From the NCBI RefSeq assembly GCF_001544455.2, contig NZ_FCOC02000003.1, forward strand, positions 434,001 through 498,000: a stretch of 64,000 nt of DNA, given 5' to 3'. The translations under genes and the position numbers were made by a program. The notes beneath the pieces were generated by a model. The model saw only the letters and a list, made by a program, of their open reading frames with translations. It did no database searches and was not told the origin of the DNA. This document shows positions 43,657 through 51,498 of the stretch, piece by piece. Position 1 is the first letter of the stretch. Every line of letters begins with the position of its first letter. This DNA is from Caballeronia sordidicola. Its GTDB lineage: Bacteria > Pseudomonadota > Gammaproteobacteria > Burkholderiales > Burkholderiaceae.

Positions 43657-44043
43657 ATGGCCAATTCCACGAAAGACCCAACCCGATCCGCGTCCGGTCG
43701 CCCCGAGGTGCGTTTTCGCATGCGCATTCGCCAGGCGGACGCAGTTGCGATAGGACCGGGAAAAATCGATCTGCTCGAGGCTGTGCGTGAGCATGGCTCC
43801 ATTTCGGCCGCTGCACGCAGTCTTGGCATGTCTTATCGCCGGGCCTGGCTGCTTATCGATGAATTGAACGGCACGCTAAAGACGCCGGCGACGTCCTCGG
43901 AAACCGGCGGGTCGTCGGGTGGTGGGTGCGTGTTGACCCCGGTCGGTGAAAAGATCGTGCGGCTTTATCGCGAGATTGAAGAAGAAGCCGCAAGGAGCTG
44001 CTCACCGCAGATTTCCTCGCTGATCCGGATGATGAAGCGCTGA
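43657..44043 (+). CDS. ModE-type regulator, DNA-binding domain only
   Basis: A 128-residue LysR-like winged-helix protein of the ModE N-terminal type. RMRIRQADAVAIGPGKIDLL and GSISAAARSLGMSYRRAWLL (about 40-60) are the diagnostic stretches. E. coli ModE has about 260 residues with two C-terminal Mop domains that bind molybdate; these are missing here, and the gene ends normally. A separate tandem-Mop protein is encoded 4 kb away. The chain could regulate constitutively, bind the molbindin, or sense by another means. It follows nifQ and is convergent with the DUF2325 gene seven bases on. It is the obvious candidate to bind the five ModE-like boxes. Confidence 0.85.
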   Translation: MANSTKDPTRSASGRPEVRFRMRIRQADAVAIGPGKIDLLEAVREHGSISAAARSLGMSYRRAWLLIDELNGTLKTPATSSETGGSSGGGCVLTPVGEKIVRLYREIEEEAARSCSPQISSLIRMMKR

Positions 44044-44049
44044 CGGACC

Positions 44050-45435
44050 CTAGCCGTGCTTCAGGCAAAAGCGGGAAGCCGGCGGTTGGGAGGCCGTTTG
44101 GAAGTCGTTACGGGAGTCGCTTCGGGAGTCCTTTCTGGCGGCGGTTCGCCCCAGGCGCGCCATCAATTCCATAAAACTTGCCACGCTTGCGGTCCGCACC
44201 GGATGGTAGTCCACCTGATGGCGATCACAGACGCGCTTGAGCAGGTTCATGGAATCGTGATCGATGCAATCGACCGGAAATACTACGATATCCGCTCGCG
44301 GCAGCGCGGCCGCGAACATGCCCTTTCGGTCTTCTATCCCGCCGTCATGCACGACGAAATCGCCACCCGCCGATTCGACCAGTTGCCTTAGCGCGGCATT
44401 CGATCCTGGCCGGCCGCCAACATAAACCACACGCTTGCCTGCCAGATTGTCGAGGTCCGCGCCGCGCGATCCTGCGTCGTCTCCCTGGGCGAGCACGGCG
44501 CGCTCCAGTGCGCTGCATTCGGCCTGCACGATGTTGAGCGTCGCAATGGTGTCGTCAAGGCGCGCGCTGAGCGTGCGCGCGTAATTTTGCTCGCTGATTG
44601 CCCGTTGTTCTGCGGCTTCGCGCCGGCTCGTGTGGATTGCCAGCTTTTCGTCGCGAGCAACCAGTGCTTCGCGAAGCGCCTGGACTTCGGCTTCCAGACT
44701 TCCCTCCGATACATCGGGTGCACGCTGTGCCTTTGCCGACAACTCCGCGAGTTGTTCCGTCAGTTCGCGGATGGTGGCATCGCGCTCGCGGCTCTGTTCG
44801 TGCAGCTTGTTTTGCTGGCGCTCGATCTTGTCCTTGAGCGCCGCATTTTCTTCCTCCAGTGCAACCAGCCGGCGAATGTCCGCCCGGTTGGCGGCGCCGA
44901 CCAGATGCGACAGCATGTGCAAGTCGCCGAACGCGACTTGCCGCACACTCATGATGGCTTGGGGATGCGTCATCAACGCCCAGTAAGCGGGCGGAATGTC
45001 GCCGCTCTTGAGCGCTTCTTTCCACAGCGCCAATAACGCTTCGGGACTCTTCGCCACTTCGAAGCGCCGCACTGCGCCCGAATAACGCGTATCGAGTGCT
45101 TTCTGCAAGGCCTTCGCGCCCGGACCGCCGTCTATGGCGAGTTCGACCGCCGCGTGATGAATTTCCAGATCGCTTGCGTGCTGTTTGTCGAGATCGGTGA
45201 ATTTGGGAACGAGCTTCCTCAGTTCGTTGGTGCTAAGGCAAGTTCCAATGATCGAGCAATGCAAATGCGAATCCAGATCGACCAGGCGCGCGCGGCGGTT
45301 CGCGCTGCGAAGCTGTGCTTCCGAAGGCGCGCAGCATGCGTCAGCCGACAAGCCTTTGTAAGCGCCTGTACTGCTGCCGGATTCGCTGGAAGGCGTACGA
45401 GCAAGGCGGAAAGGGGGAACGGATTGCACATTCAC
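44050..45435 (-). CDS. DUF2325 protein with central coiled coil
   Basis: A 461-residue protein of unknown function. Residues about 205-330 are a long charged heptad region rich in Glu, Arg, Gln and Ala, predicted as coiled coil. About 345-435 is a DUF2325 domain (KRVVYVGGRPGSNAALRQLV, VHDGGIEDRKG, VVFPVDCIDHDSMNLLKRVC). The N-terminal part includes a Cys- and His-containing stretch (HLHCSIIGTCLS, then DLEIHHAAV) that might hold metal. A ModE-like box lies 69 bases upstream. The context therefore suggests a molybdate-linked role, not previously known to me. Confidence 0.8.
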   Translation of the reverse strand: MNVQSVPPFRLARTPSSESGSSTGAYKGLSADACCAPSEAQLRSANRRARLVDLDSHLHCSIIGTCLSTNELRKLVPKFTDLDKQHASDLEIHHAAVELAIDGGPGAKALQKALDTRYSGAVRRFEVAKSPEALLALWKEALKSGDIPPAYWALMTHPQAIMSVRQVAFGDLHMLSHLVGAANRADIRRLVALEEENAALKDKIERQQNKLHEQSRERDATIRELTEQLAELSAKAQRAPDVSEGSLEAEVQALREALVARDEKLAIHTSRREAAEQRAISEQNYARTLSARLDDTIATLNIVQAECSALERAVLAQGDDAGSRGADLDNLAGKRVVYVGGRPGSNAALRQLVESAGGDFVVHDGGIEDRKGMFAAALPRADIVVFPVDCIDHDSMNLLKRVCDRHQVDYHPVRTASVASFMELMARLGRTAARKDSRSDSRNDFQTASQPPASRFCLKHG

Positions 45436-45503
45436 CTCGAATCGATCTGGATTTCAGGCGTCTGGACAAAAATTGACATGATGTCTGTCCAAAGCATGGA
45501 TAT

Positions 45504-45527
45504 CGAAATATACCATCGAATATAACG
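45504..45527 (-). promoter_or_regulatory. ModE-like box 4 (before the DUF2325 gene)
   Basis: CGAAATATA (45504-45512), six bases, AATATAACG (45519-45527), 69 bases upstream of the ATG at 45435. The right arm is identical to that of box 5, although the two boxes differ elsewhere. Confidence 0.6.
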
Positions 45528-45593
45528 GTGCGAATCTGAACGGCCGTGCTGGCGTGACCGTACTGGTAAAAATCAAACGACGCTGGATTGCTG

Positions 45594-46097
45594 CTAGACA
45601 GACGCGCCGCTGTTCACGCGGTCGCGGTAATGCTGCTCGAGCACGTGCTCGACACAAAGGCCGACGAAGGTTGCGTCGAGACGTTGAAAGCTGGCGGCCA
45701 CGCGCTGCAGGCTTTCGGTCCCGCTTCCCGGCATGATCTGGAAGACCAGGTCGCGTTGCTGTTCAGCCGAGCGCGCCGTCTCTATGGCAAAGCGCAAATC
45801 GTCGAGGCGCACAAAGCCGAGTGCTTGGGCATGATCGTAGAGCACCGATAAAAGCTCGCCCAGTGACTGCCCCGTTGTCGCTTCGAGCGAGCGGGCGTCG
45901 CCGAGCAAGTCTTCGAGCATCAGTACAAAGCGGGCGACGCTTGCATGAAGGTTCCGGAACGCATCGACAACTTCCCTGATCGCCGCTGTGTGCTCCGGAT
46001 CGCGCGCCGTATTGAGCGGTGTGATTGCGCCCGACAGACCATGCGGGATTGATATCGACGCTGCGATGCGAGGTGAGCGTGCCTGTTGCCCGGACAT
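45594..46097 (-). CDS. Helical hypothetical protein, 167 residues
   Basis: A cytoplasmic protein without a recognised domain. After a disordered 30-residue N-terminus it appears nearly all helical (IREVVDAFRNLHASVARFVLML, TGQSLGELLSVLYDHAQALGF, LRFAIETARSAEQQRDLVFQI), perhaps a four-helix bundle. AAGGAG precedes the ATG at good spacing, so translation is well supported. A ModE-like box is 79 bases upstream, and the DUF2325 gene follows on the same strand after 158 bases with its own box. Both are probably co-regulated with molybdate uptake. Confidence 0.7.
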   Translation of the reverse strand: MSGQQARSPRIAASISIPHGLSGAITPLNTARDPEHTAAIREVVDAFRNLHASVARFVLMLEDLLGDARSLEATTGQSLGELLSVLYDHAQALGFVRLDDLRFAIETARSAEQQRDLVFQIMPGSGTESLQRVAASFQRLDATFVGLCVEHVLEQHYRDRVNSGASV

Positions 46098-46175
46098 CGG
46101 GAACTCCTTGTAGTGCTTTGGATAGCGTATGTTTCGTCGAGCCGGAAGAACGATATCCGGCTCGCGAGATAGTAC

Positions 46176-46199
46176 CGTGATATATGGAAGAATATAACG
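46176..46199 (-). promoter_or_regulatory. ModE-like box 5 (before the helical hypothetical gene)
   Basis: CGTGATATA (46176-46184), six bases, AATATAACG (46191-46199). Seven of nine arm positions are complementary, the best symmetry of the set. It lies 79 bases upstream of the ATG at 46097. Confidence 0.65.
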
Positions 46200-46266
46200 A
46201 AAGCGATTTTTATGCCTCGCTTGTTTGTTTCTTGCAGCTTGGGGACGGGGATATCGTTGCTTAAGC

Positions 46267-46285
46267 CGTCTTCATGATGAAGACG
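46267..46285. repeat. 19-base perfect palindrome
   Basis: CGTCTTCAT (46267-46275), one central G, ATGAAGACG (46277-46285). It lies in the spacer between the helical hypothetical gene and the hydroxyproline lyase gene. It has no T run, so it may be a protein site or the remnant of a hairpin. Regulator unknown. Confidence 0.5.
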
Positions 46286-46338
46286 TTTCGAGGTGCGGCG
46301 GGCGCAGGGGAAAGTGCGGTGTCTTAATCCAGGAAAAG

Positions 46339-46364
46339 CGCCGGAAGTTGTCCGGCGCTGCGAT
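46339..46364 (-). terminator. Terminator after the DapA-family gene
   Basis: AGCGCCGGA (46339-46347) and TCCGGCGCT (46353-46361) pair around a five-base loop, and on the minus strand the stem is followed by TTTCC. It is five bases past the stop of the DapA-family gene. Confidence 0.7.
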
Positions 46365-46366
46365 GT

Positions 46367-47272
46367 TTAACAAGCGGGCAAGACCGGGCGTGTCTCGATC
46401 GAGCGACGGATCAGCGCTTCGACCTCACGCCGTTCGTCGCCCGCAAGCGGCAAGCGCGGAGGACGGACCGGTTCGGTGCCGAGACCTGCGATTGCTTCCG
46501 CCAGCTTGATGTTCTGCACGAGTTTCGTGGAGACATCGAGTGCGAGCATTGGCGCAAACCAACGATAGATAGTGCGTGCTTCGTCCAGGCGGCCGGCCTT
46601 GAGAAGCTTGAAAATGGCTACCGTCTCTTCAGGGAAGGCGCACACGAGTCCGGCAACCCAGCCGTGCGCGCCCATCAGGACGGCTTCCATCGCAAGGTTA
46701 TCGACGCCGCAAAAGAGGGCATATCGATCGCCGACTGCGTTGATGAGGTCGGTGAAGCGGCGCACGTCGCCAGCCGACTCCTTGATCGCGACGAACTTCT
46801 TTTCGTCGGCGAGTTCGGCGAACATGTCAGGCGTCACGTCCACGCCGTAAGCGAGCGGATTGTTGTAGACCATGATCGGCAGGGGACTGGCGCTTGCGAT
46901 CACACGATAATGATTCAACGTCTCGCGCCGATCCGATATGTAGCGCAAGCCCGGCAAGACCATATACCCGGCTGCGCCATGCTTCACGCCGAGCTCAGCT
47001 TGGCGGCATCCGTCGAGCGTGCTGTTCTCGGCGATAGTCAGCAGCACGGGGACCCGTCCCCGTGCTGCATCGACGGCGATATCAAGCACGTCCAGCTTTT
47101 CGTCGAGCGACAGCGTGGAGGCTTCCCCAAGCGATCCGCACACGATGATCCCATCTACGCCCGCTGCAATTTGCGCTTCAATGTTCTTCCCAGTCCACGC
47201 TCGATCTATGCTGAAATCGGCATTGAACTTCGTTGTTACGGCAGGCATGACGCCTTCCCAGATATGTGCCAC
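46367..47272 (-). CDS. DapA-family lyase, probable pyrroline-hydroxycarboxylate deaminase
   Basis: A 301-residue (beta/alpha)8 Schiff-base aldolase of the dihydrodipicolinate synthase family. The catalytic lysine is in KKFVAIKESAGD (near residue 171), the tyrosine in PIMVYNNPLAYG (near 143), and GSLGEASTLSLDEK is the substrate loop. Divergent from a 4-hydroxyproline epimerase gene, it probably converts 1-pyrroline-4-hydroxy-2-carboxylate to alpha-ketoglutarate semialdehyde. GTG at 47272 is chosen because AGGAG lies seven bases upstream and it begins VAHIWEGVMPAVTTKF. One copy of the repeated TATGCYGAAATCGGCA motif lies inside the first codons of this gene. Confidence 0.85.
   Translation of the reverse strand: MAHIWEGVMPAVTTKFNADFSIDRAWTGKNIEAQIAAGVDGIIVCGSLGEASTLSLDEKLDVLDIAVDAARGRVPVLLTIAENSTLDGCRQAELGVKHGAAGYMVLPGLRYISDRRETLNHYRVIASASPLPIMVYNNPLAYGVDVTPDMFAELADEKKFVAIKESAGDVRRFTDLINAVGDRYALFCGVDNLAMEAVLMGAHGWVAGLVCAFPEETVAIFKLLKAGRLDEARTIYRWFAPMLALDVSTKLVQNIKLAEAIAGLGTEPVRPPRLPLAGDERREVEALIRRSIETRPVLPAC
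47207..47223 (+). promoter_or_regulatory. Hydroxyproline-region motif, copy 1 (within coding)
   Basis: TATGCTGAAATCGGCAT, 17 bases, identical to copy 3. It lies in the 5' coding part of the DapA-family gene, which would suit an auxiliary operator used for looping, or may be coincidence with the codons for NADFSI. Confidence 0.45.
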
Positions 47273-47354
47273 GGCAGCGCTCCTGACAATAATGAATTGA
47301 AACGAGTCTAAGCATTGCATCAAGGCTCGTCTTGCATCATGCACGCAGGCAAAG

Positions 47355-47370
47355 TGCCGATTTCGGCATA
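47355..47370 (+). promoter_or_regulatory. Hydroxyproline-region motif, copy 2 (inverted)
   Basis: TGCCGATTTCGGCATA, the reverse complement of TATGCCGAAATCGGCA, one base different from copies 1 and 3. TGCCGA-TT-TCGGCA is a perfect palindrome, as expected for a dimeric regulator. It lies in the centre of the divergent promoter. Confidence 0.6.
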
Positions 47371-47442
47371 ATAAAATTCGTTGGCGATCCAATAAAACGC
47401 ATGCTTCGCAAGGTGCTAAAGAATTCAGGCTAGTCTAATAAT

Positions 47443-47459
47443 TATGCTGAAATCGGCAT
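47443..47459 (+). promoter_or_regulatory. Hydroxyproline-region motif, copy 3
   Basis: TATGCTGAAATCGGCAT, 56 bases before the ATG of the epimerase gene. Identical over 17 bases to copy 1 and related to the palindromic copy 2. Confidence 0.6.
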
Positions 47460-47514
47460 GGAACGCGCCTAGTGCGACCAAGACGCCGCGCACCCCAATT
47501 CCTACGATGACAGC

Positions 47515-48477
47515 ATGAAAACCCTCGAATTCATCGATTCCCATACCGGTGGCGAACCTACGCGCCTGGTCGTATCCGGAGGACCGGAGCTTGGCGCCGG
47601 CACGCTGGCCGAGCGCTTCCATACCCTGCGGGAACTACACGACGATTGGCGCACAGGCGTTGTCACGGAGCCGCGCGGTTCCGACGTGTTCGTCGGCGCA
47701 TTGTTGTGCGAGCCGGATGCTCCCGAGTGCGCGGCAGCGGTCATCTTTTTCAATAACGTCGGTTATCTCGGCATGTGCGGCCATGGGACGATAGGCCTGG
47801 TTGTATCGCTCGCATATCTTGGGAAAATTCGGGCTGGATCGCATAGAATCCAGACGCCGGCGGGCGTTGTGGAAGCCACGCTCAATCACGACGGCAGCGT
47901 AAGCGTGCGCAATGTCCCCGCGTATAGATTTCACCACGCGCTCACTGTAGATGTTCCGGGTCATGGATCCATAACCGGCGATATTGCATGGGGAGGAAAC
48001 TGGTTTTTCCTTGCAGCGGACCACGGCCAGGAAATTACTGCAAGCAACATCGGCAGGCTGACCGTATTTACGAATGCCGTACGCAATGCGCTGCAAGCGC
48101 AGAACATTACCGGCGCAAATGGCGCGCTGATCGATCACATCGAACTGTTTGCGGACTCGCCGCGTGAAGGCATCGACAGCCGCAACTTCGTGCTGTGTCC
48201 GGGCAGCGCTTATGATCGTTCGCCGTGCGGCACGGGCACGAGCGCAAAAGTCGCGTGTCTGGCGGAAGACGGCAAGCTTGCCGAGGGAGAGATATGGCGG
48301 CAGGAAAGCATTATCGGCAGCGTATTCGAAGCGAGTTACCGGCGCACGAACGAGACGAACGACATGGACAAAACGGCGGTGATTCCGGTCATCACGGGCC
48401 GCGCGCACATCATGGCGCAAGGCCAGCTGTGTTTCGATGATACCGATCCGTTTGTCCGGGGCATTGCGGCCGCCTGA
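47515..48477 (+). CDS. 4-hydroxyproline 2-epimerase (proline racemase family)
   Basis: A 320-residue cofactor-independent epimerase that inverts trans-4-hydroxy-L-proline to cis-4-hydroxy-D-proline, the first step of hydroxyproline catabolism. The two catalytic cysteines are in [10 protein letters not shown] (residue about 88) and [10 protein letters not shown] (near 241). [13 protein letters not shown] at the N-terminus is the family opening. It is divergent from the DapA-family lyase. The D-hydroxyproline dehydrogenase and ketoglutarate-semialdehyde dehydrogenase of the pathway are not in the window. Cys-Cys chemistry separates it from the Cys-Thr dehydratases of the same family. Confidence 0.88.
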   Translation: MKTLEFIDSHTGGEPTRLVVSGGPELGAGTLAERFHTLRELHDDWRTGVVTEPRGSDVFVGALLCEPDAPECAAAVIFFNNVGYLGMCGHGTIGLVVSLAYLGKIRAGSHRIQTPAGVVEATLNHDGSVSVRNVPAYRFHHALTVDVPGHGSITGDIAWGGNWFFLAADHGQEITASNIGRLTVFTNAVRNALQAQNITGANGALIDHIELFADSPREGIDSRNFVLCPGSAYDRSPCGTGTSAKVACLAEDGKLAEGEIWRQESIIGSVFEASYRRTNETNDMDKTAVIPVITGRAHIMAQGQLCFDDTDPFVRGIAAA

Positions 48478-48600
48478 GGCTACCTGAGCCGCTTGCGGTC
48501 AATACCAATTTTGACGCGCGCGAGCCGACTCTATAATCGGTCGCAACGCAGTGTGCTGAAGGCGCCACTCGCGGACATCGACGACGCCAGCGAGACGCGA

Positions 48601-49473
48601 ATGATCACCACGACAGACCGTCCGGCGCCGCGCGCGCAACAGAACGGGCACATGAGCGGGAGCGGGCAGCCGGGCCTGCATGCCGCGCTGCGGTCTCCCG
48701 CGGGCGCGCCCACGCTCGATTCCATGCTGGAGCATTTCAGGCTGCTCGAACCGGTCTTCGACGCGATGCCCGACATTGTGTTTTTCGTGAAAGACAGGGA
48801 GGCGCGCTACGCCCTTGTGAACCGTGCGCTCGCTTCGCGCTGTGGCCTGAAAGACAAGTTCGGCTTGCTGGGCAAGACCGCCGAAGAGGTGTTTCCGCAG
48901 CGCTTCGGGCGCATCTACACGGCGCAGGACAGGGCGGTCCTGGCGCAGGGCAACGCCATGATCGACCAGCTCGAACTGCATCTCTATCCGGCGCGGCAGC
49001 CTGGGTGGTGCATGACATCGAAACAGCCGCTGCATGATGCAAATGGCAATGTGGTCGGCCTCGCGGGCATCTCGCGCGACCTGCAAGCGGATGAAAGCAC
49101 GCACCCCGCATATAGCCGGCTTGCCGCGGTAGTCCAGCATATCCAGTGCAACTTTGTGCAGCCGTTGAACATGCCGCATCTGGCGGCCATGGCGAACATG
49201 TCCATTGCGCAACTCGAGCGCTATTTTCACAAGGTGTTTCACCTGACGCCGCGACAGGTGCTGCTCAAGACGAGGCTGGATGCAGCCACGGCGCTGCTCG
49301 TCACGCGTGACAAGGTAACGGACGTGGCGGCCTTGTGCGGATACACGGATCACAGCGCATTCACGCGTCAGTTCAAGGCGACTGTGGGTCTCACGCCAAC
49401 GGAGTATCGCGCGCTGCTTCGCGCACATGGGCCGGTTGGCAAAAGTTCTACATCGGCGCGATCGAATCAATAG
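48601..49473 (+). CDS. PAS-AraC transcriptional regulator
   Basis: A 290-residue regulator. Residues about 38-160 form a PAS domain (LLEPVFDAMPDIVFFVKDREARYALVNRA, then GWCMTSKQPLHDANGNVVGLAGISRD). About 175-275 is an AraC double helix-turn-helix (MPHLAAMANMSIAQLERYFHK, VTDVAALCGYTDHSAFTRQFK, GLTPTEYR). The ATG at 48601 has GAGA nearby; an open frame from 48493 lacks a domain. It follows the hydroxyproline epimerase gene and is a candidate regulator of those genes. No enzyme domain is present. Confidence 0.85.
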   Translation: MITTTDRPAPRAQQNGHMSGSGQPGLHAALRSPAGAPTLDSMLEHFRLLEPVFDAMPDIVFFVKDREARYALVNRALASRCGLKDKFGLLGKTAEEVFPQRFGRIYTAQDRAVLAQGNAMIDQLELHLYPARQPGWCMTSKQPLHDANGNVVGLAGISRDLQADESTHPAYSRLAAVVQHIQCNFVQPLNMPHLAAMANMSIAQLERYFHKVFHLTPRQVLLKTRLDAATALLVTRDKVTDVAALCGYTDHSAFTRQFKATVGLTPTEYRALLRAHGPVGKSSTSARSNQ

Positions 49474-49847
49474 GTCTGATTTTTGCCGATGCAAATTGGT
49501 GCACCAAAAGTTACCTGCTTGCCCTCGCGCCCCGTACTTCTGAATCTTCGCTGGCGAAAATTGCGCTGGTGAAAACGCTTGTGCAGCAAGCTTTTCGCGG
49601 CAGTTGCTCAAGCACTTTCTGTGGTCGGTCTGTTTTTTGCTGTATCGATGCTCGAAAGCAATGAGGCATACTGCGCCCGTTGAAAATCTTGAACCGCGTA
49701 CCGTTCGACACCGGCGTGCGCGGCTTATAACACGGTGTCGCATGGATCTCGCGCCGTTGTGCTGTGGCAGTCCAATGCCAGCAGTGAGTGAGAAACCGCA
49801 GTAGCGACATTGGCACCGGAATCCTGTTTGAGCTGTACGAAAAGATA
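49474..49847 (+). other. 374-base spacer with a 12-base palindrome
   Basis: No gene could be supported; open frames here lack ribosome sites. TTGGTGCACCAA (49496-49507) is a perfect palindrome soon after the AraC gene stop. The rest is ordinary sequence without a clear terminator. Confidence 0.4.
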
Positions 49848-50261
49848 ATGATGAACGAAGTAGCGAGACTGGGGCATGCCCGGATTGTGCTGATTGAGGA
49901 CGATCTGGAAAGCAGGGAGTCACTGCGTATGTTGCTGGAAGAAGAAGGCGCGGATGTAGTTGCCGTCGCCGATGCCGAAGAGGGCGCGGAGACCGCCATT
50001 CGCGTGCTGCCCGATGCAGTGATCTGCGATATCGACCTGCCGGCGATGGATGGCTTCTACCTGATCCAACGTTTGCGGGATCATGAAATACGGGGCAACC
50101 TGATTCCATCGGTTGCGATCGCGCTGACCGGCCACGACGGCGAAGAGTACCGGTTGCGAAGTATCGGCGAAGGGTTCCAGCATTTCATGACCAAGCCCGC
50201 ACATCCCGATGCGCTTGTGACGCTGATTCAGCAATCGCTCAGCGCGCGCGTGTTGTCCTAG
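49848..50261 (+). CDS. Single-domain response regulator
   Basis: A 137-residue CheY-like receiver without an output domain. LIEDDLES is the acidic pair, AVICDIDLPAMDG holds the phosphoacceptor Asp, AIALTG the Thr, and FMTKPAHPDAL the invariant Lys-Pro. All catalytic residues are present. The start is the ATG at 49848 (or 49851); a frame open to 49788 is less likely. No kinase is adjacent; the nearest one is the hybrid kinase at 53639. Output must be through protein contact. Confidence 0.85.
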   Translation: MMNEVARLGHARIVLIEDDLESRESLRMLLEEEGADVVAVADAEEGAETAIRVLPDAVICDIDLPAMDGFYLIQRLRDHEIRGNLIPSVAIALTGHDGEEYRLRSIGEGFQHFMTKPAHPDALVTLIQQSLSARVLS

Positions 50262-50307
50262 CAGCGAATTCTGGCGCGCGACGGGCATTGGCTCACGCGA
50301 TACGAAC

Positions 50308-50478
50308 CTACGACCGGTCCCGGTTGCGCGCGCGCGTCGCGCCTGTAATGACCGCAATGCCGAGCAGGATCACATCGACGATCAGGATGGTGTGCTGCGT
50401 CACGTGCATGGCGACGAGCGCCCACGAAACGCCACCGATCAGGATCAGCCAGCCGGCGAGATAAATTACCAGGGTCAT
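50308..50478 (-). CDS. Small two-helix membrane protein, 56 residues
   Basis: MTLVIYLAGWLILIGGVSWA begins a first membrane segment (about 3-23) and HTILIVDVILLGIAVITG a second (about 29-46); the tail is basic (ATRARNRDRS). AGGACA precedes the ATG at 50478. Small membrane proteins of this kind are common in Burkholderia; no function is known to me. Confidence 0.65.
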   Translation of the reverse strand: MTLVIYLAGWLILIGGVSWALVAMHVTQHTILIVDVILLGIAVITGATRARNRDRS

Positions 50479-50671
50479 TGAATTGTCCTTTGATTTGCGT
50501 GTTGGTATGAATGCTGTAAGCCGGAACTGCGCCCACGCATAAACCGGGCCCAGCCCGGCAACACACCGTGAAACCGAGGACCCGCTCGGTTTGCGTGGCG
50601 CCCCGCGCGTGCCGCCGTGTTGTATTCTTTGCGCGTCGCGCCCGGACCTCAACCCTTACGGCCAAGCCTAC

Positions 50672-51343
50672 ATGCTTACAGTTCATCACCTCAATAATTC
50701 CCGCTCGCAACGCGTGCTCTGGATGCTGGAAGAATTGGGCGTCGAGTACGACATCAAGCGTTATCAACGCGATCCAAAGACCATGCTCGCGCCCCCGGAA
50801 CTGCGGGCCGTGCATCCGCTTGGCAAGTCCCCTGTCATTACCGACGACGGCCGCACGCTCGCGGAATCGGGCGCCATCCTGGCGTATCTGAACGAGCGTT
50901 ATGGCGAGGGCCGCTTTGCGCCGCCGCACGGCATCTCGCCCGAGCGGCTGCGCTATGACTACTGGATGCACTACGCCGAAGGTTCTGCCATGCCGCCACT
51001 GTTGCTCAAGCTGGTTGCATTGCGCATTGGCAGCGCGCCCATGCCGTTCTTCGTGAAGCCAATAGCGCGCCGGATCGCGCAGACCATGCAGGACAGCTTC
51101 ATCGATCCGCAGTTGAAGCTGCACTTCGGGTATGTGGAAGGCGAGTTATCGAAGTCCGAATGGTTTGCAGGCGACACGTTCAGCGCCGCCGACGTGCAAA
51201 TGAGCTTCCCGCTCGAAGCCGCCAGCCAGCGCGCCGGGGCCAAATCCCTGCCGCATGTAGCGGCGTTCCTGCAGCGGATTCACGCACGTCCCGCCTATCA
51301 GCGCGCGCTCGAACGCGGCGGCAAATATGACTTCGCGGACTGA
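50672..51343 (+). CDS. Glutathione S-transferase
   Basis: A 223-residue GST. The thioredoxin-like N-terminal domain starts LTVHHLNNSRSQRVLWMLEE with the Ser of NNSRSQR as probable glutathione-activating residue, and has cis-Pro in GKSPVI and ESGAIL for the gamma-glutamate. The helical C-terminal domain contains FSAADVQMSFPLE. It resembles the plain beta/zeta-like bacterial GSTs that detoxify electrophiles. Start MLTVHH fits the fold; an upstream open frame is not needed. Stand-alone. Confidence 0.88.
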   Translation: MLTVHHLNNSRSQRVLWMLEELGVEYDIKRYQRDPKTMLAPPELRAVHPLGKSPVITDDGRTLAESGAILAYLNERYGEGRFAPPHGISPERLRYDYWMHYAEGSAMPPLLLKLVALRIGSAPMPFFVKPIARRIAQTMQDSFIDPQLKLHFGYVEGELSKSEWFAGDTFSAADVQMSFPLEAASQRAGAKSLPHVAAFLQRIHARPAYQRALERGGKYDFAD

Positions 51344-51498
51344 TACGGCGCACGGTGCGGGGTGCCCGCGCGGCTTGCGTACAATGGCCGCAGATATCCC
51401 GACTCCGGCTTGAATCAGGCGGCGCGCGTCACGTGGCAAACGTCCGCCGATGGCCTTGATCAAGCACCCGAACCCCGTATTTAGCGCGAAGGCGAAGC

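Noticed and set aside
48499-50109. Long open frame on the minus strand (536 codons) opposite the AraC and receiver genes
   Set aside because: Arg/Cys/His-rich composition without domains; it lies antisense to two genes with clear domains and is an effect of high GC in the third codon position.
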